Part shown: piece by piece, positions 7,992 through 17,174 of the stretch | Numbering within the stretch: position 1 is the first letter of the stretch | How the letters are laid out: every line of letters begins with the position of its first letter | From: Polynucleobacter sp. AP-Titi-500A-B4 | Lineage (GTDB): Bacteria > Pseudomonadota > Gammaproteobacteria > Burkholderiales > Burkholderiaceae | Length of the DNA stretch: 64,000 bases | Direction: 5' to 3' | NCBI RefSeq assembly: GCF_018688095.1 | Contig: NZ_CP061311.1 | Coordinates: 804,861-868,860 of the forward strand | Notes under the pieces: generated by a model | The model's input: the letters and a program-made list of their open reading frames with translations, nothing else | Databases searched by the model: none | What the model was told of the DNA's origin: nothing | Translations under genes and position numbers: made by a program

Positions 7992-8725
7992 AGCCAGTGG
8001 GTCAGGATGTTCTTATCAAATTTCCAAGGTATTTCAATATTAGATTGATTTAATGATATTCGCAGTTGCTGCAAAAAATCATCCCTGGATATCGGCGCTG
8101 CCCCCAATGAGCTTAGGTGGGCGGTTTCCTGCTGGCAGTCAATCATCGCCACCTGGTTTTGGATGCACCAAGCACTCAGGGCGGCTAATGCCATTTTCGA
8201 GGCATTGGGTTTGCGGCTAAACATGGACTCCCCAAATACCATGCCCCCTAGTGCGACGCAATACAAGCCGCCAATCAACTCACCTTGTTCTACCAGAGCA
8301 ATACTGTGTGCATGACCTTGTTCGTGAATGGTCGTATAGGCATCCATAATTTCATGGGTAATCCAGGTGCCATCTTGATCTTTACGCGAACTCGTAGCGC
8401 AAGCTCGAATGACTGCGCCAAAATCGGCATCTACCAAGAGTTCGCTCTGAACATCCTGGCAATACAAGCGAATATTTTTTCTTAAGGATTCACTACATTT
8501 AAAGTTCTCTGGCTTGAGAATCATGCGAGGATCGGGTGACCACCACAACACCGGTTGTTCGTCCGAGTACCAAGGAAAGATACCGAGTTGGTAGGCTTGT
8601 AGTAGCTGGTCTGGATAAATTCGCTCGCTAACGGCGATGAGACCTGGAACACTGGGGTCCGGATCGGTACCCAGTAGTGGATTTGGAAAGGAGTCGTGCG
8701 GTCCAAGCCAACAAATTTGACTCAT
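7988..8725 (-). CDS. aat: Leucyl/phenylalanyl-tRNA--protein transferase
   Basis: A 245-residue enzyme that adds Leu or Phe to proteins with N-terminal Arg or Lys, the classic primary-degron step of the bacterial N-end rule. Motifs include LLQAYQLGIFPWYSDEQPVLWWSPDPRM, shortened here, then GTWIT and GGLYCVALGGMVFGESMFS, with MIDCQQETAHLSSLGA near the end. Full length for the family. It lies upstream of bpt with a 4-base stop/start overlap and 9 bases downstream of the Nudix gene, inside the minus-strand series that ends at pyrD. Confidence 0.96.
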   Translation of the reverse strand: MSQICWLGPHDSFPNPLLGTDPDPSVPGLIAVSERIYPDQLLQAYQLGIFPWYSDEQPVLWWSPDPRMILKPENFKCSESLRKNIRLYCQDVQSELLVDADFGAVIRACATSSRKDQDGTWITHEIMDAYTTIHEQGHAHSIALVEQGELIGGLYCVALGGMVFGESMFSRKPNASKMALAALSAWCIQNQVAMIDCQQETAHLSSLGAAPISRDDFLQQLRISLNQSNIEIPWKFDKNILTHWL

Positions 8726-8734
8726 AAGGGCTAA

Positions 8735-9289
8735 TTAAATTCTCTCTGATGGCAACACATCACGACTGCGCACATGAAACTCACCATCCAATACGCCAGC
8801 TGCACGATCTGCAAAGAACCATTCAAGGGTCTGTTTCACGGTTGGAAAGGCCAATTCATCCCAGGGAATTTCATGTTCATGAAAGAGTGCGACCTCAAGA
8901 CTTTCTTCGCCTGCTGAAAATTTTGCTGAAGTCATAGTGGCGAGATAAAACAAATGGACTTGTTCAGCATGGGGCACATTGAGTAAAGAGTAGAGTGGTC
9001 CAACTTCAACCACTGCACCTGCTTCTTCGAGTGTTTCTCTAGCGGCGCCGTGACTGGTACTTTCACCTAGCTCCATAAAGCCTGCAGGCAGTGTCCAATA
9101 ACCATGACGCGGTGCAATCGCCCGGCGGCACAATAACACCTGCTCGCCATACACCGGAATGCTGCCTACAACGTTCCGAGGATTTTGATAATGAATGCTG
9201 CCACAGGATTCACACACAAAGCGCTCACGAGAATCATCTGCCGGAATTTTGACAGTTAAGGTCGCTGCGCAGTTGGGGCAATACTTCAT
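8735..9289 (-). CDS. Nudix hydrolase with N-terminal zinc ribbon
   Basis: A 184-residue protein. The N-terminus holds a zinc ribbon with two CxxC pairs (CPNC at 4-7, CESC at about 26-29), followed by a Nudix domain whose box reads GESTSHGAARETLEEAG. The layout resembles a short NudC-like or ADP-ribose/NADH pyrophosphatase and is common in Burkholderiales. It would hydrolyse a nucleoside diphosphate derivative; the substrate is unproven. It sits between pabB-pabC (9 bases upstream) and aat. Lacking the N-terminal domain of true NudC, it is probably a distinct subfamily. Confidence 0.85.
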   Translation of the reverse strand: MKYCPNCAATLTVKIPADDSRERFVCESCGSIHYQNPRNVVGSIPVYGEQVLLCRRAIAPRHGYWTLPAGFMELGESTSHGAARETLEEAGAVVEVGPLYSLLNVPHAEQVHLFYLATMTSAKFSAGEESLEVALFHEHEIPWDELAFPTVKQTLEWFFADRAAGVLDGEFHVRSRDVLPSERI

Positions 9290-9298
9290 GCAGACTTT

Positions 9299-11119
9299 CT
9301 AAAAATGGGCTTTGATAGCGCCTCGCAAGGCATTGCTAAGCATAATCTCATCAGCCATTGAAACATCTTTAATAGTCAGGTTAGCTTCACGGGCATTTAT
9401 GAGGGGATCGCTTAGGAGCGCGGCTCGCATCACACCAGGTAACAGGCCTGCAGATACGGGGGGAGTAAGCCATTCATTACTGCCTTTGGGCTTGATAAAA
9501 ATACTGGTTCTGCCACCTTCAGTGACAAAGCCTTGTTCGTTCACAAATAAGGCATCAAAGCCACCCAATTTGACTGCGGCTTGCCATGCAGCATCATAAA
9601 GATCGCGATAGCTAATCTTGTGGCGCAATAGGGGATCACCAGAGAACATTGTGCAATCAGTGGGCAGAATGTCTTTAGCCCAGAAAATTGTGACTGATTC
9701 TGCCAAGGGTTCAAGTGCGCCAGTAGTTGTGGATAGTTCGCCATTCACAGCAAGATCAAGACGTAATCTCAAAGTGGAATGCTGAGCTAACGATGCGCAA
9801 GTATTGAAGACGCTTGCTTTTGCATTATCTCGATTAAAGGGAATGCCTAGAGCCTGTGCCGAAGCTTGCATTCGATCTAAGTGTTGCTCTAATCGTTGTG
9901 GCCCACCATTGATGATGGCCATCGTTTCAAATAATCCTGTAGCACTAGGGAGATTGATTAAGAATGCGGACTTAATACGACATTCTTGCCACTCTTGATT
10001 AGCATCAGAGTCAATCGTGATGCCGGCACCAACTCCGAGGGTAAAGGTGGGTGCTGAGCCCTCGTTCTTTTCAATCTCAACGGTTCTAATCGGCACACTA
10101 AAAGCAAAGTCACCATTTGGATCGAGCCAACCTAAGGCGCCACAATAATAGCCGCGGTCTTCAGGCTCTAGCTCTTGAATAATTTCCATGCTGCGCTTCT
10201 TGGGAGCGCCTGTGACAGAGCCACAAGGGAAGACAGCATTCAAAATATCGCTCAGGGTGACATCAGGCTTAGCTTGACCTTGCACAGTAGATGTCATCTG
10301 TAGAACATCACCGTGCCTGGTAACGGCAAACAAGTTTGGTACGCTGACACTATTGGGTAGGGATACGCGACTCAAGTCATTGCGTAAGAGATCCACAATC
10401 ATGACGTTCTCGGCTTGATTTTTAGGGTCATCTGATAAAGCGCTGGCAACTTCCGATAGGGCGCTAGCCGTGCCTTTCATCGGCATCGCCTTGAGAATGT
10501 CGCCTTTACGCTCAATGAAGAGTTCGGGCGATTGCGACAATAAGTAGCGAGAACCCTGCTCGATAAAAGCTCCGAACCTACCAGGCTGACGCTCTCGAAG
10601 CCGGTTATATAGAGCTAGAGGAGCACCATAGGTCTTGCCAGTAATGCGATAGGTGTGATTAATTTGGTAGCTATCACCATTGCGAATATATTCCTGAATC
10701 TTGGCAATATCGGCAGAGAATTGCTTTTTAGTGATGGATTCTTGTACATCGAGGACGCCAGCAATGTGTTGAGACTGATCAAGCTTGTTTATCTGTTGGG
10801 TGATATGTTGATCTAACTCTTCTTTAGAAAGTTTCTTGAAATTCTGAAATGACCAAGCCTCAATGAGGGGGTGCGGAGTAGATGTGATTTGTCGATGAGC
10901 CAACTTATGAATGGATCGACCCATCTCATAAGCAAAGGCAGCTACCACATACTCCCCCTGGCTAAGAGAGTGTGATATTTGAGTTAAACAATCTTGTATG
11001 GCCTTGCGATCATCTGCTTGATTGCCGCTAGGTAGTACGCGCCAATACTGCAATGGTGCGTCATAAAGCCGACTGCTAGGATTGGTCGCCGTGCTTTGCG
11101 CATCATCGAGCAAAATCAT
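9299..11119 (-). CDS. pabBC: Fused aminodeoxychorismate synthase component I / aminodeoxychorismate lyase
   Basis: A 606-residue bifunctional folate-pathway protein. Residues about 1-385 are PabB (chorismate-binding family, with QPGRFGAFIEQGSRYLLSQS, DLLRNDLSRV and FPCGSVTGAPKKRSMEII). Residues about 395-606 are a PabC-like class IV PLP domain, with HKISYRD carrying the probable PLP lysine and GLLPGVMRAALL. Together with a PabA amidotransferase encoded elsewhere it would turn chorismate into p-aminobenzoate. Fused PabBC is common in proteobacteria. It is separated by 14 bases from the cyclophilin gene upstream on the same strand. Confidence 0.94.
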   Translation of the reverse strand: MILLDDAQSTATNPSSRLYDAPLQYWRVLPSGNQADDRKAIQDCLTQISHSLSQGEYVVAAFAYEMGRSIHKLAHRQITSTPHPLIEAWSFQNFKKLSKEELDQHITQQINKLDQSQHIAGVLDVQESITKKQFSADIAKIQEYIRNGDSYQINHTYRITGKTYGAPLALYNRLRERQPGRFGAFIEQGSRYLLSQSPELFIERKGDILKAMPMKGTASALSEVASALSDDPKNQAENVMIVDLLRNDLSRVSLPNSVSVPNLFAVTRHGDVLQMTSTVQGQAKPDVTLSDILNAVFPCGSVTGAPKKRSMEIIQELEPEDRGYYCGALGWLDPNGDFAFSVPIRTVEIEKNEGSAPTFTLGVGAGITIDSDANQEWQECRIKSAFLINLPSATGLFETMAIINGGPQRLEQHLDRMQASAQALGIPFNRDNAKASVFNTCASLAQHSTLRLRLDLAVNGELSTTTGALEPLAESVTIFWAKDILPTDCTMFSGDPLLRHKISYRDLYDAAWQAAVKLGGFDALFVNEQGFVTEGGRTSIFIKPKGSNEWLTPPVSAGLLPGVMRAALLSDPLINAREANLTIKDVSMADEIMLSNALRGAIKAHF

Positions 11120-11133
11120 GGCGACTTGACCGT

Positions 11134-11709
11134 TTACTTGAGGATGGTGGCAGATTCAATCACGACTGTCTTGGTCGGGACATCAGCCATTCTGCCCATG
11201 CGTGGCGCAGGTGCAACCATCGTAGGCACTTTACGGATGGCATCAATAGTTTGCATTCCAGAGATGACCTTACCAAATACGGTGTAACCATTGCCCATCG
11301 CATTCGGAAAGTTCAAACCTTCATTGTCTTTGACGTTAATGAAAAATTGCGCAGTTGCGGAGTCGGGATCTGAAGTACGTGCCATGGCAATGGTGTAAGT
11401 ATTGTTCTTCAGGCCATTGTTCGCTTCTGAAGCAACGGGGGCATCTGTTGGCTTTTGCATGAGGTCGGGAGTAAAGCCACCACCTTGAATCATGAAGCCA
11501 TCAATCACGCGATGAAAGATCGTGCCGTTATAAAAACCACTCTTCACATAATTTAAAAAGTTCGCAGTAGTTTTAGGTGCTTTGACATCGTCTAGCTCCA
11601 CTACAAAATTACCCATCGTAGTCTTGAATTCAACTTTGGGTCCAGCAATGGCCACCTGACAAGCAAAGCAGCTGGCGATAAGAATGAGGCTGGTAAACAA
11701 CTTGCGCAT
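11134..11709 (-). CDS. ppiA: Periplasmic peptidyl-prolyl cis-trans isomerase, cyclophilin type
   Basis: A 191-residue cyclophilin with a signal peptide (MRKLFTSLILIASCFACQVAIA), so it acts in the periplasm as a folding catalyst. The mature domain has the core motifs FHRVIDGFMIQGGGF, NGLKNNTYTIAMAR, SATAQFFINVKDN and FGKVISGMQTIDAI. Length fits PpiA of betaproteobacteria; a cytoplasmic PpiB often neighbours it but is not seen here. It lies in the minus-strand series between pabB-pabC and the DsbA-fold isomerase, 44 bases from the latter. Confidence 0.93.
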   Translation of the reverse strand: MRKLFTSLILIASCFACQVAIAGPKVEFKTTMGNFVVELDDVKAPKTTANFLNYVKSGFYNGTIFHRVIDGFMIQGGGFTPDLMQKPTDAPVASEANNGLKNNTYTIAMARTSDPDSATAQFFINVKDNEGLNFPNAMGNGYTVFGKVISGMQTIDAIRKVPTMVAPAPRMGRMADVPTKTVVIESATILK

Positions 11710-11753
11710 ATTGGCTCCTGACTTCGTTAATAGTGATGCATCTGATTGTATTG

Positions 11754-12383
11754 CTAGGGAAGTAAGCCGTTAGGGATGCTTCCTGCATAGGCGTAAGAAG
11801 CTTCTTCAAACATGCCTGGTCTAGCCAAGTAGTCGAGTACCCAGTCAATCGTATCAACGCCCCAAAAGCACTTCTGATTCACGACCAGAGCAGGTACGCC
11901 AAATGCTCCAGCTGCTTTTGCTTGCAGACCGTTTGCTGTCAGTTGTGCTTTGATTTCTGGGCTGTTTGGTTTTGCAGTATCTGCCGGCAAACCCAAGTAG
12001 GCACAAAACTCTGACCAAGATAGGTTCGGGTCCTTACCTTCAATCCAAACATAATCAAAGGCGCGCTCTACCATTTGCCAATCCGCTTTCTCTTGCAAGA
12101 GTAAGCGTTGAGGCGCAACAGTGAGAAAAGGGTGGTGCTCCGGAAAGCGAAATGGAATTCCGAGACGCTCCGCTTGCCAAACACAAAACTGATAAGTATG
12201 AGGACGCTTAGCAGCTACCTCGCCTGGACCCACGTTCTCTGTTGCTCTGAGTAAGCCGCCCAATAAAACCGGTATGGGAGTGATATCGAGTTTGTCTTCG
12301 AGGCGCTTTCTTTGCTTCACATAGAAGTAGGCAAAGGGAGAAATGATGTCGTAGAAAAAGGTCGCTGGAATCTTTGAAGTCAT
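11754..12383 (-). CDS. 2-hydroxychromene-2-carboxylate isomerase family protein (DsbA fold, kappa GST-like)
   Basis: A 209-residue protein of the NahD/HCCA isomerase family. The DsbA-like thioredoxin fold starts with FFYDIISPFAYFY, where S15 takes the glutathione-binding position, and the C-terminal half has FGVPALVVNQKCFWGVDTIDWV, typical of the family. True NahD works in naphthalene breakdown, but most homologues in bacteria without that pathway have unknown substrates, so a general glutathione-dependent isomerase is the safest call. It lies 21 bases downstream of rarA on the same strand. Confidence 0.87.
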   Translation of the reverse strand: MTSKIPATFFYDIISPFAYFYVKQRKRLEDKLDITPIPVLLGGLLRATENVGPGEVAAKRPHTYQFCVWQAERLGIPFRFPEHHPFLTVAPQRLLLQEKADWQMVERAFDYVWIEGKDPNLSWSEFCAYLGLPADTAKPNSPEIKAQLTANGLQAKAAGAFGVPALVVNQKCFWGVDTIDWVLDYLARPGMFEEASYAYAGSIPNGLLP

Positions 12384-12404
12384 GAGTATTTTCGCTCCTC
12401 AGAA

Positions 12405-13718
12405 TTACTTCTTTTGATACTCGGCATCGAGTTGGCGTAAAAATGCCATCTTTTCTTTAATTTGACCCTCTAAGCCCCGCTCAACAGGCTCATACCAGTG
12501 GGGTTGTGACATCCCTTCAGGTAAGTAGGATTCACCAGCGGCGTAGCCATGGGGTTCATCATGCGCGTAGCGATACTCTTTGCCGTGACCAAGCTCTTTC
12601 ATGAGTTTGGTAGGTGCATTGCGCAAATGATTGGGTACTGGTTTAGATTGATCATTGGCAACATAGGCGCGAGCCGCATTGAAGGCTTTGTAGCTCGCAT
12701 TACTTTTTGATGCCACTGCTAAATACACGACGGCTTGGCCTAAAGCCAACTCTCCTTCGGGCGATCCCAGTCTTTCAAAGGTCAAGGCAGCATCATTCGC
12801 CAATTGCATTGCACGAGGATCAGCTAAACCAATATCTTCCCAAGCCATACGAATGATGCGACGCGCTAGGTAGCGGGGGTCAGCACCACCATCGAGCATG
12901 CGGCAAAACCAATAGAGCGCAGCATCTGGGTCGGAGCCTCTAACCGATTTATGCAAAGCAGAGATCTGGTCATAAAACTGGTCACCACCTTTATCAAAGC
13001 GACGCGCTTGCACCGTCATTGCATTTTCAAGAAAGGCTTGATTGACCACCTTCACTTCAGAATCAGGAGTAAGAACTGCATTGCGTACTTGCTCGACCAA
13101 GTTCAGTAAACGACGGGCATCACCATCAGCATGATTAATGAGGATATCGATCGCGGCAGGATCAAACTGAATGTCAGGCATCGCATGCTGCTGCGCACGC
13201 TCAAATAGCTTCTTTAGCTCATCGGCACTTAAAGATTTAAGAACATAAACCTGCGCACGGGAGAGCAGTGCAGAGTTCACCTCAAACGAAGGGTTCTCAG
13301 TGGTGGCTCCAATAAAGGTAAATAGGCCTGACTCAACATGGGGTAACAAAGCATCTTGCTGACTTTTATTAAAACGATGAATCTCGTCAACAAACAAAAT
13401 CGTTTGTTTACCGTATTGCGCTATATTTTGTTGGGCTTGCTCGAGGGCCTCCCGAATTTCTTTAACACCTGCTAGTACGGCTGAGATGGCAATGAATTCA
13501 CGATCAAATGCCTTGGCAGATAAACGCGCCAGCGTTGTCTTACCAACACCTGGCGGCCCCCACAGAATCATGGAGTGGGGCTTGCCAGAGGCAAAAGCTA
13601 AATTGAGTGGTTTACCTGCGGCTAGTAAATGGGTCTGCCCAATCACTTCATCGATGGATTTTGGGCGTAGCGCTTCCGCTAAGGGTGGCGGTGGAGTGCT
13701 ATCAAAAAGACCGCTCAT
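12405..13718 (-). CDS. rarA: Replication-associated recombination protein RarA (MgsA), AAA+ ATPase
   Basis: A 437-residue AAA+ ATPase related to clamp loaders and RuvB that acts at stalled replication forks. Visible marks are the Walker A GPPGVGKTTLA (about residues 54-64), Walker B ILFVDEIHRF, sensor region IGATTENPSFEVNSALLSRAQV (partial), and a C-terminal tetramerisation domain with YRYAHDEPHGYAAGESYLPEG. Length and motifs are complete. It is followed by the isomerase gene and preceded at only 4 bases by the DUF3429 gene. Confidence 0.96.
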   Translation of the reverse strand: MSGLFDSTPPPPLAEALRPKSIDEVIGQTHLLAAGKPLNLAFASGKPHSMILWGPPGVGKTTLARLSAKAFDREFIAISAVLAGVKEIREALEQAQQNIAQYGKQTILFVDEIHRFNKSQQDALLPHVESGLFTFIGATTENPSFEVNSALLSRAQVYVLKSLSADELKKLFERAQQHAMPDIQFDPAAIDILINHADGDARRLLNLVEQVRNAVLTPDSEVKVVNQAFLENAMTVQARRFDKGGDQFYDQISALHKSVRGSDPDAALYWFCRMLDGGADPRYLARRIIRMAWEDIGLADPRAMQLANDAALTFERLGSPEGELALGQAVVYLAVASKSNASYKAFNAARAYVANDQSKPVPNHLRNAPTKLMKELGHGKEYRYAHDEPHGYAAGESYLPEGMSQPHWYEPVERGLEGQIKEKMAFLRQLDAEYQKK

Positions 13719-13722
13719 TCCA

Positions 13723-14214
13723 TTAAGCTTGGATAAAAAGAATCACAATGGCTGCCCAAGTTAGGCAAGCAGCGGCAACATACGTTAAGCGATTACGCAT
13801 GGCCATAAATGCCAAGCGAGCAGCATCATCTGAAAAATAGTAACGATATGTGTTCTGATCGATATTGCGCTGGATGATCAGGGTGGATGCCATGATTAAT
13901 AAACCAACTGGAATATAGATATGTAGCGCCACCCAAGCTACTAATGCTGGAATGACGCCCCAAATCCAAACATTACGGTCAATCCAGCGATCACCAGTAG
14001 GCGCTTTGCCTAGGGTGTGTAAGCTAGCACCCCAATGCAATGCACCCATGAATGAGGTGATGACCGCACCATAGCCAGCCAATGACTCTGCGCTTAAATA
14101 ATTTAAGGGCGTGGGCGCCAACTGCACCAACAGGGCTAGACCCACAAAAGGAATCAAGCCAGCGTAGCCAAGTTTGAGTACAAGTGGTGGAATTGGATTA
14201 GCAGTTGGGTTCAC
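13723..14214 (-). CDS. DUF3429 membrane protein
   Basis: A 163-residue inner-membrane protein with about five hydrophobic segments and the family pattern KLGYAGLIPF, SYGAVITSFMGALHWG-like text (here AGYGAVITSFMGALHWG), and a C-terminal DDAARLAFMAMRNRLTYVAAA stretch. It matches the DUF3429 family, whose function is unknown. The ATG is 8 bases beyond the start of rarA's preceding spacer, so the two are probably co-transcribed. No transport or catalytic motif is visible. Confidence 0.82.
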   Translation of the reverse strand: MNPTANPIPPLVLKLGYAGLIPFVGLALLVQLAPTPLNYLSAESLAGYGAVITSFMGALHWGASLHTLGKAPTGDRWIDRNVWIWGVIPALVAWVALHIYIPVGLLIMASTLIIQRNIDQNTYRYYFSDDAARLAFMAMRNRLTYVAAACLTWAAIVILFIQA

Positions 14215-14255
14215 GGGTGTTTTAGATTAAGAGTTGAAAATGCATAAAGCAAATA

Positions 14256-15110
14256 TTATTTGTCGTAGGTGTAAACGCCACGACCAGTTTTACGGCCTAA
14301 GTAGCCCGCTGCAACCATTTCACGAAGCAGTGGGCAAGGGCGATATTTAGAATCGCTAAAGTTTTCAAAATAGACTTCCATCACTGCCAGGCAAGTATCC
14401 AAACCTATGAGATCAGCCAAAGCAAGCGGACCGATAGGTTGGTTGCAACCCAACTTCATGCCGGCATCAATATCTTCCGGACTTGCTAAACCTTCAGATA
14501 AGACAAAAAAGGCTTCATTAATCATTGGTAGCAAGATACGGTTCACCACAAATCCTGGTGAGTTCTTTACAGTAATTGGCTCTTTGCCAACCCGCTTTGC
14601 CATCTCAATAATCGCAGCATGCGTTGCATCACTAGTTTGTAGACCGCGAATCACTTCAACCAATGCCATCAAGGGCGGTGGGTTGAAGAAGTGCATACCA
14701 ATAAAGCGCGCTGGGTTGGAATCTAGCGCTGCTAACTTGGTAATGGAAAGGGATGAAGTATTAGTGGCGATGATGGTGTCTTTGCTCACAATCTCATCGA
14801 CTTGCTTAAGAATTTTTTCTTTAATGGCTTGGTTCTCTGTCGCAGCCTCAATCACTAGACCAAGACCTTTGAAGTCGGCATAAGAGGTGCTGCCTTTGAT
14901 ACGCTTCAGCGCTGCATCTTTCGCTTCAGCGGTGAGGGTTTCTTTTTTAACGAGGCGGTCTAAGCTTTTGCTAATTTGATCAAGACCACGTTGAACAGCA
15001 GCGTCATTGATATCCACCATCACTACATCTAGACCAGCAACTGCACAGACTTGCGCAATGCCATTACCCATGGTGCCTGCACCAATCACACCTACCGACT
15101 GAATCTTCAT
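14256..15110 (-). CDS. hbd: 3-hydroxybutyryl-CoA / 3-hydroxyacyl-CoA dehydrogenase
   Basis: A 284-residue NAD-dependent enzyme interconverting acetoacetyl-CoA and 3-hydroxybutyryl-CoA. The Rossmann motif GVIGAGTMGNGIAQV starts near residue 7; the active-site region contains MHFFNPPPLM, and the C-terminal domain has NSPGFVVNRILLPMINEA. The start at 15110 was chosen because it follows AGGAAATAAG and places the Rossmann motif where the family has it; an upstream in-frame start would overlap the GST gene. The product links fatty-acid breakdown with PHB storage, agreeing with the phasin in this window. Confidence 0.93.
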   Translation of the reverse strand: MKIQSVGVIGAGTMGNGIAQVCAVAGLDVVMVDINDAAVQRGLDQISKSLDRLVKKETLTAEAKDAALKRIKGSTSYADFKGLGLVIEAATENQAIKEKILKQVDEIVSKDTIIATNTSSLSITKLAALDSNPARFIGMHFFNPPPLMALVEVIRGLQTSDATHAAIIEMAKRVGKEPITVKNSPGFVVNRILLPMINEAFFVLSEGLASPEDIDAGMKLGCNQPIGPLALADLIGLDTCLAVMEVYFENFSDSKYRPCPLLREMVAAGYLGRKTGRGVYTYDK

Positions 15111-15111
15111 C

Positions 15112-15852
15112 TTATTTCCTTCTTTGATACTGGGTTGATCCAAACAACTGCTCTCTAGCCTTGTCATCGTGCAAGGGTTTGCGTAATGCGGTTAATACTT
15201 CACACCCACGTTGTACTGCAGGACGTTTGCCTATCATTTCAAACCAGCGTTTGAAATTTGGGTAATCGTTAATCTCGATACCTTGATTCTTCCAATTGCG
15301 CGTCCAAGGATAAATCGCCATATCGGCAATCGAATACGATTTACCAGCAATATAGAGATTATCTTTCAGTTGTGCATCGAGCACCCCATAAAGACGCTTT
15401 GCCTCATTGGTATAACGATTGACGGCATACTCAATTTTCTCGGGAGCGTAGAGTCTGAAATGGTGGTTTTGACCAAGCATTGGACCTAGGCCACCCATTT
15501 GGAACATGAGCCATTGCAAGACCTCATACTTGCCGCGTGTTGTCTTGGGTAAAAATTTGCCTGTCTTGGCTGCCAAGTACAGCAAGATTGCGCCAGACTC
15601 AAAGATGCTAATGTGCTTGCCATCTGGCCCATTGGGATCGACTAATGCTGGAATCTTATTATTGGGGCTGATTTTCAAAAAGGCTTTATCAAATTGATCG
15701 CCCGCGCCAATATCAATTGGATGTGCAATCCAATCGCGACCTAGTTGATAGCCACACTCTTCGAGCATGATGTGCACTTTATGACCATTGGGAGTGGGCC
15801 AACTATAGACATCAATAACATCTTTTTTTGCATTTGATTTTTTAGTAGTCAT
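15112..15852 (-). CDS. YfcG-like glutathione S-transferase / disulfide-bond oxidoreductase
   Basis: A 246-residue GST of the nu/YfcG class. The N-terminal thioredoxin-like domain carries PTPNGHKVHIMLEE, ISPNNKIPALVD and FESGAILLYLA; the helical domain has LQWLMFQMGGLGPMLGQNHHF, here shortened, and SIADMAIYPW. YfcG reduces small disulfides with glutathione; the substrate here is unknown. The stop lies directly before the start of the hydroxyacyl-CoA dehydrogenase gene (1-base gap), so both are on one message. The N-terminal 'MTTKKSNAKKD' is an extra Lys-rich tail. Confidence 0.9.
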   Translation of the reverse strand: MTTKKSNAKKDVIDVYSWPTPNGHKVHIMLEECGYQLGRDWIAHPIDIGAGDQFDKAFLKISPNNKIPALVDPNGPDGKHISIFESGAILLYLAAKTGKFLPKTTRGKYEVLQWLMFQMGGLGPMLGQNHHFRLYAPEKIEYAVNRYTNEAKRLYGVLDAQLKDNLYIAGKSYSIADMAIYPWTRNWKNQGIEINDYPNFKRWFEMIGKRPAVQRGCEVLTALRKPLHDDKAREQLFGSTQYQRRK

Positions 15853-15866
15853 ATACCCCTAACTTG

Positions 15867-17066
15867 TTATAAACCCTGCAAACGTTGCAGGGCGGTTGAT
15901 AGTGTTTGTTCTTGTTTAGCAAAGCAAAAACGAATCACACCAGATTCAGTGACTTGCTCATAAAAGGCAGAAACAGGAATCGCAGCGACACCTACTTCAC
16001 TGGTAAGCCATTTACAAAAATCTGCTTCAGGTAATTTTGCTTCAGGTATGTTCAGCGCAGAGTAATCCGCACATTGAAAGTAAGTACCAGGGCTTGGCAA
16101 TAACTTAAATTTTGTTTTCTCTAATCCTGCTCTGAAAAAATCACGCTTTGCTTGATAAAAGGCAGGCAGATTTAAGTAGTGTGATGCATCAGAAAGGTAG
16201 GATGCTAAACCGTATTGCATGGGTGTGTTCACAGTGAAGACATTGAACTGATGAACCTTGCGAAACTCAGCTGTTAGTGAGGCAGGTGCAGCTACATAAC
16301 CTACCTTCCAGCCGGTGACGTGATAAGTTTTGCCAAAACTAGAGATTAAAAAGCTGCGTGCGGCCAATTCAGGATGAGAGGCAACGCTATGATGGTGAGC
16401 GCCGTCGTAAACCATGTGCTCATAGACTTCATCGCTCAAGATTAGTGTCGAGGTATTTCTCAATAAGTCAGCCAGGCGATTTAAGTCTGTCTTTTGCCAC
16501 ACCATGCCTGTCGGGTTATGGGGTGTATTGATGATGAGTAGGCGAGTTTTAGAATTGATCGCCTTTGATAGAGCATCCCATGGGATGTTGTAGGAAGCTA
16601 CTTGACCATTTGCATCACGCACTGCCTCTAGAGAAACGGCAATCGTCTTACCGCCGGCCAATTCAATCGAAGGTCTGTAGCTATCGTAAGCAGGCTCAAT
16701 GATGACCACTTCATCGCCTGGACTCACGCAAGCAAGAATCGTGGTGAGAATTCCTTGTGTACCGCCAGCAGTGATAGTGATCTCAGATTCAGGATCATAT
16801 TGATGACCATATAAGTTTTGAATCTTTTGACCAATGCCTTTGCGAAGTTCGACAATTCCAATCATTGGCGGGTATTGATTGTGATTAGCCAACATCGCTT
16901 CATTTACTTGAGAGATCAAATGACGATCGCAGGGAAAGTCAGGAAAACCTTGTCCTAAATTAATGGCTTCATGCTTAGTGGCCAGAGCAGACATCACCGT
17001 AAAAATCGTCGTACCAACATTTGGCAATCGACTCGGGAAAGAGGGTGTGTTGTGATGGACGCTCAT
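15867..17066 (-). CDS. Class I/II aminotransferase, methionine aminotransferase-like (YbdL type)
   Basis: A 399-residue PLP-dependent aminotransferase. The N-terminal AINLGQGFPDFPCD, the nucleotide-binding region INTPHNPTG, the PLP-lysine segment SSFGKTYHVTGWKVGY and the C-terminal IRFCFAKQEQTL match YbdL/KAT-like enzymes, which act on methionine and related amino acids. It is the first gene of the minus-strand pair with GST and diverges from yaaA. The upstream gap of 108 bases contains a GGCTTA-GAAA-TAAGCC hairpin (17080-17095). Confidence 0.88.
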   Translation of the reverse strand: MSVHHNTPSFPSRLPNVGTTIFTVMSALATKHEAINLGQGFPDFPCDRHLISQVNEAMLANHNQYPPMIGIVELRKGIGQKIQNLYGHQYDPESEITITAGGTQGILTTILACVSPGDEVVIIEPAYDSYRPSIELAGGKTIAVSLEAVRDANGQVASYNIPWDALSKAINSKTRLLIINTPHNPTGMVWQKTDLNRLADLLRNTSTLILSDEVYEHMVYDGAHHHSVASHPELAARSFLISSFGKTYHVTGWKVGYVAAPASLTAEFRKVHQFNVFTVNTPMQYGLASYLSDASHYLNLPAFYQAKRDFFRAGLEKTKFKLLPSPGTYFQCADYSALNIPEAKLPEADFCKWLTSEVGVAAIPVSAFYEQVTESGVIRFCFAKQEQTLSTALQRLQGL

Positions 17067-17079
17067 GGTTTAAAGAAGG

Positions 17080-17095
17080 GGCTTAGAAATAAGCC
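17080..17095. other. Short hairpin with GAAA tetraloop in a divergent intergenic region
   Basis: GGCTTA and TAAGCC form a perfect 6-bp stem closed by a GAAA loop, a very stable GNRA tetraloop. It lies 14 bases upstream of the aminotransferase start, within its probable 5' leader. A TAGAAT element just before yaaA may be that gene's -10. No function can be assigned. Confidence 0.35.
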
Positions 17096-17174
17096 TAACA
17101 GAGCCTCGTTGGGCTTTTGGGCGGATAAATTCGGTAGTCGCTAGAATGGAAGAAATACATATACAAATTGTGCC

